A DNA stretch of 64,000 nt, taken from positions 558,675 to 622,674 of the forward strand of contig MNCI01006577.1 of assembly GCA_015680685.1 (NCBI GenBank), read 5' to 3'. This DNA comes from Gnetum montanum (Eukaryota; Streptophyta; Gnetopsida; Gnetales; Gnetaceae). The translations under genes were made by a program, and so were the position numbers. The notes beneath the pieces are model-generated. The model was not told the origin of the DNA and ran no database searches. It was given only the letters and a program-made list of their open reading frames with translations. Below, one piece after another: positions 1 through 11,268 of the stretch. The number at the start of each line of letters is the position of its first letter. Position 1 is the first letter of the stretch.

Positions 1-2700
1 TATCTATGATGACATAAGCAAGGTTATGATATCATAGATATGATCACTTAGTCCTTTGAGACAAGTGGTTTATCATCTAGTAATCTTTGCTTGAGATCTA
101 TTAGAAAGGCCTAGAATATTCCATGATAAAACTAGCAATGAGATGTAGGGAAGGAAGCCCCTATCCTTGATTTTTCAAGCTCAACATTTGTCTTACAGGC
201 CATGCCACTAATAATTGAAAAAGCATTATTTGATAAAAAATCATTTCGAATAGTAGTAACAATAGAGAGAGGAGATATCTTTGGGGTTATTAAATTGAAA
301 GCACTAGCACAATTATCATGTTCCTTCTATGGTAAGAAATTCATCATCTTGCAAATAAAAGCATTTTCATAAGAGAAAGAAGAATAAAAAAGTCTTTGAA
401 AATTCATGTTCATCGCTTTCATCATCATCTTTAAAGAAATGAAACCAAGGAGGGTATGCTTCTAAATAACAAGTTCATCAAGGAGCTTACTAGGTACTAA
501 CCTTGAACTCACTTGTGGAAGAGAAGTCCTCCATGTAATGGCTTTAGTGATAGAATATGGTTTATCTATTTAGTGTATATTTTTGTCTATTTTTTTGGTT
601 GTTTGGTGTGTATTTTTGTATTTTTTTGAAACTAATAATATATCATTATCTAATTTTCTTATTCTTTTAGTTTGATATTTCTTTTGAGTGTGTTTTGTAT
701 GTATAAGGAAAATCAATTAATGTGCTTTATGAATGCTTACCTAATAAGCAAATGGTGGATGGTGTGTTACAGATGTGATGATGATGTGAGGGTGCTAAAT
801 AGATCCAAAGTGAAGCCTTAATCAATAGAATATCCATACAACAAAATTCATCCATCCACTTTTCTTTTATCCAGCATTGGTGAACCATGCTCAAATTTAG
901 CGAGGAGCTAAGGGGAGCTAAGACTCACATTGTAAGTTGTTGAAGCTACTACTATTTGAACTGTGGATAAGTGATGGATCCATACCTTAGGTTATGAGCT
1001 CTAGAATCATGGAAGAATCCTTGTTCATTGGAAAGGGAAAGGTGTATCGTTAAGGTTCCTTGTGCACACTCCATGGGTCTAGTTGGTATGATTAGACCAA
1101 GGTGCATGTGCTTGCCATTCTTGGTCACCTTGATCAAAAGAGGCTTGTGATTCTCATGAACCTATGCATGCCATGTAGTAAGGGGTTTTGTTGCTCAAAC
1201 ATGGATGGATCAATGTGAGTGCTTTGCTTGCAACTTTTTCTAATTATCATATGACATTCTTGCAGGTTTTGAAGGTTGAAAGATAATGAAGCCCATGAAT
1301 AGCTGGTTCAGGTTACACAGACATGGTTAATGAGTGAGTGACAACATGTCAAGAAACTTGGAACGCGTGGCTACTAACAATTTTGAATCACCAAATCAAA
1401 AACAATCGTAAAGCAAAGGTCAGGTCAATGGTGCATTGTTAAAATAATGGCAGATTTCAAAGACGATAATTCTAGGTACCGATCTCCCAAATTTGCCACT
1501 AAGGAAACAAAAATAAACATGCTCTCTTACTTTTCAGCAGCAAATGAATAACAAATATGTGATATTCTTTGAATGATTTAAAAATTTTAGTTTTACCAAC
1601 AAATAAAAAGATTTTGAAACTGATGCTGCCACCGGAAAGTTGCGAACAGTGAAAGCAGAAACAGCATTGAAAAAACTAGAAATAGAAAACGGACTATTTT
1701 TGTAACAACAATACAATTGCATTAAGTAATTAAACAAAGGACAAACAAGTTATTCAATAAAAGAATTTTAAAGAAAGAAATTAAAGAATTTGTTAACAAG
1801 GGTACAATTTTATTAGAATGATTGTAAAAATTTTAGTTTTGAATTGGGATAAGAAAATGATCGGAATTGAGCTCTATCCTTACTCGTTTAAATATGTCTT
1901 AACGGCTTTCGTTTTCTTAAGAGCAATTGTTTGTTTTGAGCAACGTTATGTCATTGCAGCTAATAGGAAATAAATCCAATAACTTTTAGAATAAAGTCTT
2001 ATTTATCGGTTTACTTATTTTAAAAAAGCAAGAAAAGATCAGGCCTTGCTGTTCAGACGGCACCGATTAGAGTCCACGGTAACTAGACAAACACCAAGTA
2101 AAGTCGACTGCGCTTTTAAAGCTTTCCATGTCGGGTGGGAAGCAGTTAACAACAGAGTTTCCACAAAATTTCTGCAAAACGTGATGTGAAGAAGTATCGT
2201 TAAATTTGATGGTAAGGTTTTGGTTTGGCCGGCATACATATGGTTTTGACTTTTCGATCTCAAAGTCTGTGACAGTGGATAAAGTATATTTGTTGGTACT
2301 CTATACCCTATACACCTGCTGCTAACTCGAACAGTATCCTTCTTTTTCCTGCACGTGGTTTGCCTGTGGCATTTATATTTGACCACAGACTTTGTGCGTA
2401 GACAGCGGATTGAATAAGAAAGAGACAAGTTACCTTATCGAGCAAGAACTTTGAATAAAGGGCCTGTTTTCTCGTTGGATAGCAATACTGTATGTTGCAA
2501 AACTGCAATTTGAAAATATAAAAGTAACTTTTCACGTATCGTGACAGGAACGTTTGATGTAGGAGCAAAAGATGCATTAATAACGCAGATTTAAAAGATT
2601 GAATAACGATCACAAGCCCGGCCTCGTAAGATACAAAGGGTACTGATTTTTCATTAAATTCAACCCGCCAGGACATCCGTTGCATTTCGTGGTTTGATCG
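1..2700. other. AT-rich intergenic DNA, nothing recognised
   Basis: I read both strands and see no conserved protein motif, RNA gene or LTR terminus here. The open frames present are short, lack any family motif and overlap one another on the same strand, as expected by chance. Confidence 0.6.
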
Positions 2701-2750
2701 TTACGTGTCATATGGGGTCGGTTGAGTGTTTTCGTTTACGGTTGGTTTGG

Positions 2751-3062
2751 AGGAAAAGTCTTCGATACAGGAATGAATAAGGTTGATGTCGAGGAAAAGT
2801 CTTTAATATAGGATTGAATAGTGGTCGGTGATGATGAAAGAAACCAACGAGAAGGTTGGTGTCGAGGAAAAGTCTTCCATACAGAGTTGAATAATGTTGT
2901 GGGTGATGATGAAAGGAAATCAAGGTTGATGTCGAGAAAAAGTCTTCCATACAGGATTGAATTGTTGGGTGATGATGAAAGGAAACCAACTAAGGTTGAT
3001 GTCGAGAAAAAGTCTTCCATACAGGATTGAATAATGCTGGGTGATGATGAAAGGAAACCAAC
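2751..3062. repeat. ~70-bp tandem repeat, about four copies
   Basis: The core GTCGAG(G)AAAAGTCTTCCAT recurs with the hexamer GTCGAG at 2788, 2861, 2931 and 3001, a spacing of 73, 70 and 70 bp. A partial unit starts near 2751. Each unit also carries a GGTGATGATGAAAGGAAACC block. The later units are more alike than the first, so the array probably grew by recent local duplication. Open frames that cross the array on both strands repeat a Ser-Ser-Pro type peptide and are by-products of the repeat. Confidence 0.9.
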
Positions 3063-3074
3063 TAAATTAAATGC

Positions 3075-3122
3075 GGTGCAAAACAATCTTCAAGCTAATG
3101 CCCTGCAAAACAATCTTCAAGG
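3075..3122. repeat. ~25-bp direct duplication
   Basis: The segment TGCAAAACAATCTTCAAG is present twice in a row, beginning near 3077 and 3103, just after the 70-bp array. It extends the locally duplicated tract. Confidence 0.8.
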
Positions 3123-5060
3123 TGTAACACCGCAATTGTGATGGACCTTTTCAATGATTAAGTGGAATCCCACAATTTCATTTTCAATTGTTTTTGAGCA
3201 CTTTTATATTTAATATATATTTATGCTTATTCTACATGTAGAAGCAATGATCTTAAACTATTTGTTAATACATTTTAACTTTAAAACTTTGTTTTAATTT
3301 TTTAGGAGTAGGATTTTTTTCGAAATAGAGGTTTTACTTATTAAGCTTCCTTTGTCCTTCTTGAAAATTTTTTCAATTTCTTAGAAAATTTGAGGTGTTG
3401 TGGAACAACAATTCTTACAATTGTATGGTTTTATAATTCTAAATTTTGTGAAGCATACCACCAATCAATCTAACACACCAAAATCAAAGGTCATTAAGCC
3501 ATGTTTTTATTAAAATCCATATACTTTGATACATTAGCTTTATTAAGTTGAATATTATGCCAAATGTTTATGAAATACAAATGACATTTTAGATTGAATA
3601 ATATTCTTAATGTTTTCAATTTTGAGATGTTTAATTATATATATAAGATACTACAATGCATGAAACTAAAAGTTTACTTTAAAAATGAGATATTGATCTT
3701 AAATTAATGTAAATTGCTGACTTTTACACTAGGATCTATCATATAAATTAGTTTTGTCTAAATGCATCCTATAAAAATTCAATTGGATATTTACATCAAA
3801 AAAGACATGTAGATTATGCTCTGATAACAACTTTGAGTGTAAATACCTCATTATATTTAAGATTGTTACATTTCTTCAAAATCATAGGAAAATGTTAATA
3901 ATCATTTGAAGGACTTTTTTTTTACATTATACACACTATTGAACTATTACATGAAAACAGTTTTATATTAATTGACCTATAGGTTGCTATGTCATTAGAT
4001 ACCTAAGCTTCACAATAATAAATCTATATTCAATTTCTTGATATCATCTTATTAATAAAAAATGTTATTTTTAACCCACTTTAGAAATTCTTGTATGTTT
4101 AGAAGCTAAAAGAAATTTATCCAGGAACAAGTTTTTCAGAAAAATTTCTTTGCTAAGATAGAAGGAATAAGTATTTTATTATGTTTACTTAAGAATGATT
4201 GTCATGATCTTTTCAGGAGGAGGCAGGTGATTAGTCTATACCTTTTATTAACATCAATTAAAAACACCATAAATATTTATATTAAAATGTCATATTTTAT
4301 CATTTTTATTTGAAAATGCAACCTTTTGCAGTTTCAAAATTCACACTATTCCAAGGGGTCTTAATGCAGATCCAGAACATTTATGACATTTTCTTTAACT
4401 TTCCAAATCACAACCACCGTCAAAAACCTTGCAGCCCTTCAAGTGATTGGAGAAGTTTTCAGCCTTCTTTAACCCCTAATCAAGTTTACGTAAATATCTA
4501 TATTATGTGTTGGTGCTCCTTTCCTCTCAAGTTGATTTACTAATGCTTCAATTATTCTAAGTGGTGGCTTAATAATATGTAATCTTTTCTTAATTTCTAC
4601 CTGACTTAAATGTTCAAGTGCATTTATGTTATATGGAGGGACGATTTCTTACTTTGCCGAGGGGCTTGTAACCGTTACATTTGTGAGCAATATCGGTTGC
4701 CATGTAATATGAGCAGAAATTTTGCGAAAAGGTTACAGAGATAAAGTGAAGCGAAATGTTATTTCAGTTCATTAACAAATAGACAATAAATGTGGTAATG
4801 CTCTGCACTAAAATTCACAATTCATTTGAGAACTTAGAGAGCTTAAACATTATCAGTGCCGATATTTTATACTTTCTTCGGTTCTTAAGTATCACATATA
4901 TAACAAACATCAAAGCCTGCAGTTTATGCGGCCTATCTCATGCAGTACAATTACCTGGACTCAATGTAAAAAATCGAAACAGTTGCATTTGTGAAATGTT
5001 GGGTAATTGGACTTGGATTTGTTGAAGTTAAATTTTTTTGTATAGACCATTGAGTTCTTT
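3123..5060. other. AT-rich intergenic DNA, nothing recognised
   Basis: The stretch is AT-rich with many short homopolymers. I see no protein motif, no terminal repeats and no RNA gene. Open frames near 4310-4543 and 4792-5025 have no recognisable family signature. Confidence 0.55.
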
Positions 5061-5099
5061 CAACATTATGATTGAAAATAAAAAATGCAGCCTTTTTTG

Positions 5100-5545
5100 G
5101 AATTGGCAGTGACTAAGGAACTTGAAAACATGAGAAGGACTGACATTGGAGGTCTCAAAGATGGATCAATTTGTGTACATAAAAATGCAACATGAATGCA
5201 CTTTATGACCTCATCCATACTGTCTGTTGCCTTTACAACCTGGTCAACCATCGTTGATATGTTTCCTTCTTGGTAGAGACTTCATACCTATTGAGATCAG
5301 ATTAAAGCCATGCCAATTACAAATGTGAAAGATATTCCTTTTCATTTTTATCACTTTGACAACAAATGAATGAAAGAAATAACCATGGGTTAAATAACCT
5401 ATCCATCCTAAAAGGCTTGAAACAGTCATGTTAGTAGAAATTCACTATTTCTTTTTCTGGTTTCAATTTCTACAATAAGAACACCAAAGCTAAATACATC
5501 TGATTGGCTTGGCTTGATAGTTGACCTTGAGCCATATATCCATTG
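5100..5545 (-). pseudogene. cysteine-rich receptor-like kinase fragment (kinase subdomains VIII-IX and XI)
   Basis: Two pieces of a plant Ser/Thr receptor-like kinase C-lobe lie in the correct minus-strand order. At about 5435-5542 the sequence reads GYMA..GQLSSQA followed, one frame over, by SDVFSFGVLIVEIETRKRN, which is subdomain IX. At about 5100-5210 the reading VIKCIHVAFLCTQIDPSLRP matches subdomain XI of the DUF26 (CRK) kinase group. The gap between them could be the intron that separates these parts in intact CRK genes. The frameshift near 5505, the loss of the PEY part of the activation segment and the absence of the N-lobe and extracellular domains mark it as a broken remnant. CRK membership is inferred from the FLC..DP..RP pattern; another DUF26-like kinase is possible. 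Confidence 0.72.
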
Positions 5546-5699
5546 ATGAAATAGAAAAATTCTTAAATTTGAAATCAATTGAATGATGTAATACAATCCA
5601 TAGTCCCCAGAAACACAAGGCAACGTGATAGCAATGGCAATGCAGCGGAAAGGGCAAAAAATTAGGTTACAAAAAAAAAAAGAAGCTTTAAACATTGAA

Positions 5700-7130
5700 C
5701 CAACTAGTAACTTTAAGAATTTTTATATTTTAGTAAAATTATGTGTATATTTCTTTGTTCTTGGAACAACAATTTAAAATGCAATGCAATACAATACAAT
5801 GATTTTTATATGTAAAAATTTACAATATTTTTATTTATTGGTATCTAAGAACAATTAACCATTAATAAACTTAGACAGAAGTTGTAAAAGAATTTATTTA
5901 AAAAATAATTTTTTTTTTGAAAAAAATAGTAAAAAAAAATATTCTAACAATTTTGGTCATTGATAAATAAAAATATCAAACATATTTTCATAATTAGAAT
6001 CTAGAACTTTCATAGGCAATTCATCATCTCCATCATTTATAGATCCTTTATAATCCCACATTCGAGAAAGACCCATTTTATAATCTTGAAAAGATTGAGA
6101 TAATAACCTAATATTTTAATGAAAAAACACTAAATCTTTAGCCTTTTCAATGCCTAGTCTATTGCTTTTTGTTGAGTGAATAAATGCATATTCACTCTAA
6201 TTTCTTTCACATGGTAATGCATTGGAAGCTTATAATACATAAATGAAATAAATAAAAAACTTAATAAGAGGATTCTGCTAAGAAATCTTGATTACATAAG
6301 CATGAAGATTTTGATTATCTTCTTTCATAATCATTAAAAGTGAAAAAAAATTTATTAAAAATAAAATAAAAATATGCTATTTTAGCTTAAATAAAGGAAA
6401 TAACAAAAATTTTGAGACCTTAGAGCATCAAGGAGGTTTTTCATCTATTTTTAAATGGCCAATTAAATTAGGAGACAAACAAAGAAATTTTTTTTATTCT
6501 TTAAAAGAGGCTATTGCTAATTTTAAGCTGCAAAATAATGTAGGCACTTCCATTTAAAAAATGACAAAATTTTAGATGTTGGTTGTGATGCATTATGCCA
6601 AATTCTTTGAATAGTTTAAACTTTAGCAGTTTTGTTTAGAGCAATTATATGTAGGGAGAAAAAACTTCAAAACAATTCAACCAAAATATAATTTATCTAT
6701 CTCCATTAAGTTAAATTTTTGGTTTTCTGTTTATATTTTTATGTAAATAAAACTATCAAAACAATAAATTGAAATGCTTAGAAAATAACATCAAAATTTA
6801 TTAACAAAAGCCTACATTAAAAAGAACATAGAAAGGAAAATATTTTTGAAATGATTTTCAAATTGTCGTTAAGAACTTTAACTCAAATAATAAGTTATCT
6901 AATTATTAGCCTATATATTAAGTAGATAATGAGTTTTACTATATCTTAAAATCATTACAACATCAAGGAGATTCATTAATATGTAGAAAGAAAGGCAGCA
7001 AACATGAGAAAAAGAAAGATTTTGAAACAATGTCATTAAATATTTAGTTCACAGAAAAATATATATAAATATCTTTCAAGTAAAATTTAAAAAAGAAAAC
7101 TTACTTAAGATAAAACACAAATTGCTACCT
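5700..7130. other. AT-rich intergenic DNA, nothing recognised
   Basis: Very AT-rich sequence with no recognisable coding motif. It lies just beyond the C-terminal end of the hAT relic and may contain that element's decayed flank, but I found no matching terminal inverted repeats. Confidence 0.5.
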
Positions 7131-7139
7131 CCTTTAGTA

Positions 7140-8873
7140 ATGGAGTTTGAGTTCCATAATTCCAAAATGTAAAAGCATCTAATGTTTCATGATCATATGC
7201 ACAATTAGGATGTGCAAAATCTCTCTATGATTTGATACAAATGCTATATTCTTTCTTTATCTTTACATAATCTTCTTGATTTTAAAAACATCGATCAATA
7301 TAAGTTTTCCAACCTTTGTTAACTTTCTTATGTATCCATTGCCTTTTATGAAACCATTTTAGATGAAGAAGAAACTCAATAGAATAAAGGGAAGAATGAA
7401 GCATCCTTCATCTCCTTTCATTACATTCCCGTAATAAATCCTTTGTATACTAATAAAAAAAATAAATCATTTTGTAAAATCTAAAACAATAATTCTTTCA
7501 TCTGATCCATTTTTTCAAAAATTTCTCCCATGGATGAGGAATTACTATCACAAACTCTCAAAATCTTATAGATGGGATAAAATTTTTTTAAAGTAGCTTC
7601 AAGAAATAAGATCAACAATTTTTTTCACATAAACTTGAATTAACACTTATAAAATTTTCCACCTTTCCCACTCTACTGAAATTACCATTTCCCTAAGAAA
7701 CTAGTTCACTTTAAAAAGACAATTAATCATAATAAATTATGAGGCAAACCTAGTTTATGCATATTTTAGTAACTATAAAGAGGAGTACTTTCTATAGATG
7801 GCTTGTGACAATGAATGATTAGTGATAAATTACTAAATTTTCTAACCATTTGCTACAACTTCAAATATCCAATGAACACTAGCATGAATATTTTTTAATA
7901 ATAAATTCAAGTAATGTGTTGCACAAGGAGCCCCAAAGATATTTGAATATTCATCCTCTATCATCTCTCTTGACAACACATTATTTGAAGTACTATTTGT
8001 GATAATTTGCATAATATTATCTTTTTCTATTGTATTTATAACCTCACGAAATAATCCCATTAGATAAGCAACATTTTAAACATTTCTTGAAGTGTCATAT
8101 GACTTGATAAAAATAACACCTTTTGGAGATGATGCAAAGATATTAATAAGTGGTTTGTTGGTAATATCTGTCAATCCATCTGATAAAATAGAAACACCTA
8201 TAATAGACCAATTATCCTTTATACCTCTTAAATTTGCCTCAACTTAAGCTTTCTCTTCACTTAAAAGTGTTCTAATTTTTTCATAACAAGGTGGCACATA
8301 CCCTTTTGAAGAAGAATTTATCATCTGTATGGCTTGTTTAAAATAAGAAGACTTAGCAATGTTAAAGGGCATGCCACATGTATAGAAAAGTCTTGCTATA
8401 GTTGCATCCACATTTTTTCTATTTGAAGAATCAAACATTCTTTCTAAATTAGTATTTGGCATTGAATTATTGACATTTGTATGTGTATCTGTACTCTTGG
8501 TGGTGGACATGACATCAAAATATTCAAATTACTTAATGAGATCTTCTTTTTCAAACTTTGGTATTCTTTTCCACACCATAATTTGCTCTTTCTTGCCAAT
8601 TCTAAGCAAGTGATATCTAACACATGCAACAAAACTACTTCTATTTATGTTGCAATAAGGACAAATCCATGATTTGGTTTCTAAGCTACTATACTTACCT
8701 CTAGAATATTTTCCTTTAACATTCACTATAGTCCATAGCTTTTTTTGAAAATCTTTTTTCAATAATTGATATTCTAATTTTTCTCCATGCCCTTGTTGCT
8801 CTTTAGAAAGCAAATCTTCTTCAAATGACATTGATCCTATAAGCATGTTATAAAAATTCATAATATCATTCAT
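7140..8873 (-). pseudogene. hAT-superfamily transposase relic (BED finger + DUF659 + C-terminal piece)
   Basis: Reading down the minus strand, a BED-type zinc finger comes first (WICPYCN..., then HLL and IGKK, about 8630-8560). The N-terminal DUF659 block follows (ARLFYTCGMPFNIAKS, then KGYVPPCYEKIRT, about 8400-8260). Next are the RNase-H-like core (ILSDGLTD and KPLINIFASSPKG, about 8190-8120) and the downstream block IFGAPCATHYLNLLLKNI (7945-7885). Further on are DSNSSSMGEIFEKMDQMKE (about 7560-7505) and, near 7150-7180, DAFTFWNYGTQTPLL, which resembles the hAT dimerisation region. The motif usually read as VVTDNA is here IITNSTS, so an acidic catalytic residue looks lost. Several stops and frame changes interrupt the gene, and the conserved SSSGCERNWS block is not seen. 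It would have bound element termini and catalysed cut-and-paste transposition. Terminal inverted repeats were not found. Confidence 0.88.
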
Positions 8874-9065
8874 AAAGAAGATTAAAATAAATTATAAAGC
8901 AAACTAACAAAAAATATGATAAAGAAATAGATAAAAATGAAACATACATGGATAGACAGAAAATCACATGCATTAAAATGAATTATTTATTGAAAAAATA
9001 GGTTCAATTGCTTAGTAAAAATAGCTCAATTTGTATAATATATTGTAGTTTATAATATTAGGATT

Positions 9066-9590
9066 AACAAACTTGCCCAGAATGGGTTTGTGGAAGATGC
9101 TTTGAGGCTTTTTCAAGAGATTTCTAATCCCAATCTTTTCACATGGAATGCCATGCTAACATGTTTGGCCCAGAATGGGTGGATAGCTAAGGCTATTAAG
9201 CTATTCTAGAGAACTCCAATGGGGTGTTTAGGGACATGATTTCAAGTGGCATTTAGGTTGTCACTGTTTCAAATGCCCTTGCTGCTTGCTCTAATCTGGC
9301 TATGTTGAAACAGGGTGTAGAGGCACATGCATAGGTAATTAGAAAAGGCTTTGATTCAGAGGTTTTTATGCAAAATTCTATTGTAGACATGTACTACAAG
9401 TGTGGAATCTAAGAATGATTGATACTGGAAAGTGTGGAATGATTGATACTGGCTTTAAGGTTTTTAGCAAAATGCTTGAAAATAATGTTGTGTCTTGGAT
9501 AGTCATGATTTCAGTGTATGCCTTGCATGGCCATGGTAGGCATGCCTTAGAGCTATTTTAAAAGATTAAAGTGTTGAGGCCAACATCGCC
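9066..9590 (+). pseudogene. pentatricopeptide-repeat (PLS-type PPR) gene fragment
   Basis: The plus strand reads NKLAQNGFVEDALRLFQEI, then NPNLFTWNAMLTCLAQNGW, then, after stops, VTVSNALAACSNLAMLKQG, FDSEVFMQNSIVDMYYKCG and VVSWIVMISVYALHGHGRH. These are consecutive P, L and S repeats of a plant PPR protein, a family that binds organellar RNA. About five repeats survive, against a dozen or more in intact members. In-frame stops (for example the TAG ending IKLF near 9206), frame changes and a small duplication around 9410-9440 break it. No upstream targeting region or downstream E/DYW domain is present, so this is an isolated internal fragment. Confidence 0.88.
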
Positions 9591-9829
9591 CATACTAGGC
9601 ATGGGGCCATGATTGATAATGTTTGATCCCATAAGAATTAAGAATTCTTGAGTTTAAAATCCATACAAATTATTTTCTTAAATGTAGCTAGTCCACCTAT
9701 GTATTATTGGATGTTAAATTTAACATCATATTTTTTTCAAAATCGTTTTTTAATTATTAAATACTAGTTTTGAGCAGTTGATAAAAAATGTACGTGGATA
9801 AACAATAATCACTAGGTGACTTTTATCAT

Positions 9830-10200
9830 TAGGTATCGTGAAAGTGGTGGATGTAACTATCATAATAATGGCAGGAGTTATGTAATGACCCAGGTGATGG
9901 AGACATGGTGGTAGTCATGGTGGACAGTTATGGCAGTCGTAACCGACATGGGACATGGGCATTCATGGTGGGAGTTACATGGTGGTGGTTATGTTACTTT
10001 TTCATAGCATTCTCTAGCTATGGGTATAACATAACCGCCACCACGTAACGCTTTCATCAATGGGTAACGCATCGTAGTGCTAAAAAGTAAACTAAATTGA
10101 AAATGCCACCACGTAGCACTTTCATACTATTTACATGGTGGTGGTTTAGTTTACTTTTTAAAAACGTCACATAGCATTCTCTAGCTAAGACTATTCCTAG
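9830..10200. repeat. fold-back-rich segment with paired inverted and direct repeats
   Basis: Two inverted pairs are visible: CATGGTGGTGGTTATGTTAC (about 9969-9992) against TAACATAACCGCCACCA (about 10026-10044), and AAAGTAAACTAAA (about 10085-10097) against TTTAGTTTACTTTT (about 10146-10160). CATAGCATTCTCTAGCTA occurs twice (near 10006 and 10170) in direct orientation. The segment resembles a decayed fold-back or miniature element. Element A is inserted just after it. Confidence 0.6.
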
Positions 10201-10209
10201 GTTTTCATA

Positions 10210-10214
10210 CCCAT
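10210..10214. repeat. target-site duplication of element A (left), CCCAT
   Basis: CCCAT directly precedes the 5' LTR and recurs directly after the 3' LTR at 23369-23373. A 5-bp duplication is the usual size for Ty3/gypsy integrases. Confidence 0.85.
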
Positions 10215-11104
10215 TGATGAAGTGCTAAATAGTTGATGCATTGACTAGGCTGCATATAGAGGGCCCCATATATGTGGCCACATTGACGCGGCCCCATCGA
10301 CGCATCTGTCCATGCGTCTACATGGCCCTGTTTACGCGAAGCCTGTTCTAGCTTATAAATAAATGTGCTTCCACCACACTTAGGTACCTTTTTGGCAGTT
10401 GTAGTGAAGCGCAAGAGTTTGAATATTTTCCAAGTGCTTGTAGTAGGTGTGAGAAAGGTGTCTGGCTCTTTATTCAAGCACTAATGTACCTGAGCCCATT
10501 GGTGTGACTGGAAATAAAGACGAGCTTTTCAAGAATTCCTTGCAGCAATTGGACTTAGTAATTTGATGCATTTAATAGTTTAATATTTCCATGCTTTAAT
10601 AATTCCTTAAGTCTTCATTATTATTACTTTAATCGTCATCACTCTCTTATAGTTCGTAAAAACCGTAAGTACGACCATCTCGAATGTAAGTCTGACACTT
10701 AGCAACCTAGTGATGCTTAACGTCTCGTAACCCAGTAGTGGTTAGGGAATGCTTAGGATGTGCACAGAAGATGGGATCGGATACTTATGCTTGGAGAAGT
10801 TAATAGATAGATTAGGATAATTATAGGTTACATAATATCCCATTCCTTATAGTTCATTTCAAGACTTAGACGCTAGAAGATAAAGTGAAAAAAGGCATAA
10901 AAATCATTTGCCTCAATCTCACTTAACCATCACAATCAGAACATCACAAGTGAGGTTGGGAAGACAACGACCATTCTAACACAAGGTTTTGTTGGTTAGG
11001 GTCTGGTGTATGCAAAGTGGTTACAGTCTATGGAATTCAACCGAGTCGCGTGTGAACGCTTGTGATTCATATGGTTGGGCATAGGGGTACCTAGCCGCTC
11101 ATCA
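10215..11104 (+). repeat. 5' LTR of element A
   Basis: It starts TGATGAAGTGCTAAATAG after CCCAT and ends CTAGCCGCTCATCA directly before the primer site. It is collinear with the 3' LTR at 22462-23368. A TATA box (TTATAAATAA, 10353-10362) follows a GC-rich U3 block with repeated GTNNACGYGGCCC-like units. Confidence 0.93.
10353..10362 (+). promoter_or_regulatory. TATA box of element A 5' LTR
   Basis: TTATAAATAA lies about 140 bp into the LTR, just after the GC-rich U3 repeats. The 3' LTR has the matching TATAAATAA at 22600-22608. Confidence 0.75.
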
Positions 11105-11123
11105 TTGACGCCGTTGCCGAGGA
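11105..11123 (+). other. primer-binding site of element A (tRNA-Asp-like)
   Basis: TTGACGCCGTTGCCGAGGA abuts the LTR end. From memory it resembles the tRNA-Asp-complementary site TGGCGCCGTTGCCGGGGA used by Athila-type elements, with mismatches consistent with decay. Elements B and C have related sequences at the same place. Confidence 0.75.
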
Positions 11124-11268
11124 TTGTTAGTCTTACATGTGCCATCTAACCTTAGCAAAATTATCATTCACGTCATTGGAACGGATCTAGGATACTAAAA
11201 TCTACGCACGTTAGGTGGTCTAAGTAAAAATTAAGGTACACCAATTAGTGGATTATCTAACATCCAAC

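Noticed and set aside
2039-2428. 129-codon minus-strand frame
   Set aside because: No conserved motif. It overlaps another long frame on the same strand and lacks any homologous context.
2708-3086. Minus-strand frames with repeated Ser-Ser-Pro-rich peptides
   Set aside because: Produced by the 70-bp tandem repeat, which yields similar frames in several registers and on both strands. No sign of selection on one frame.
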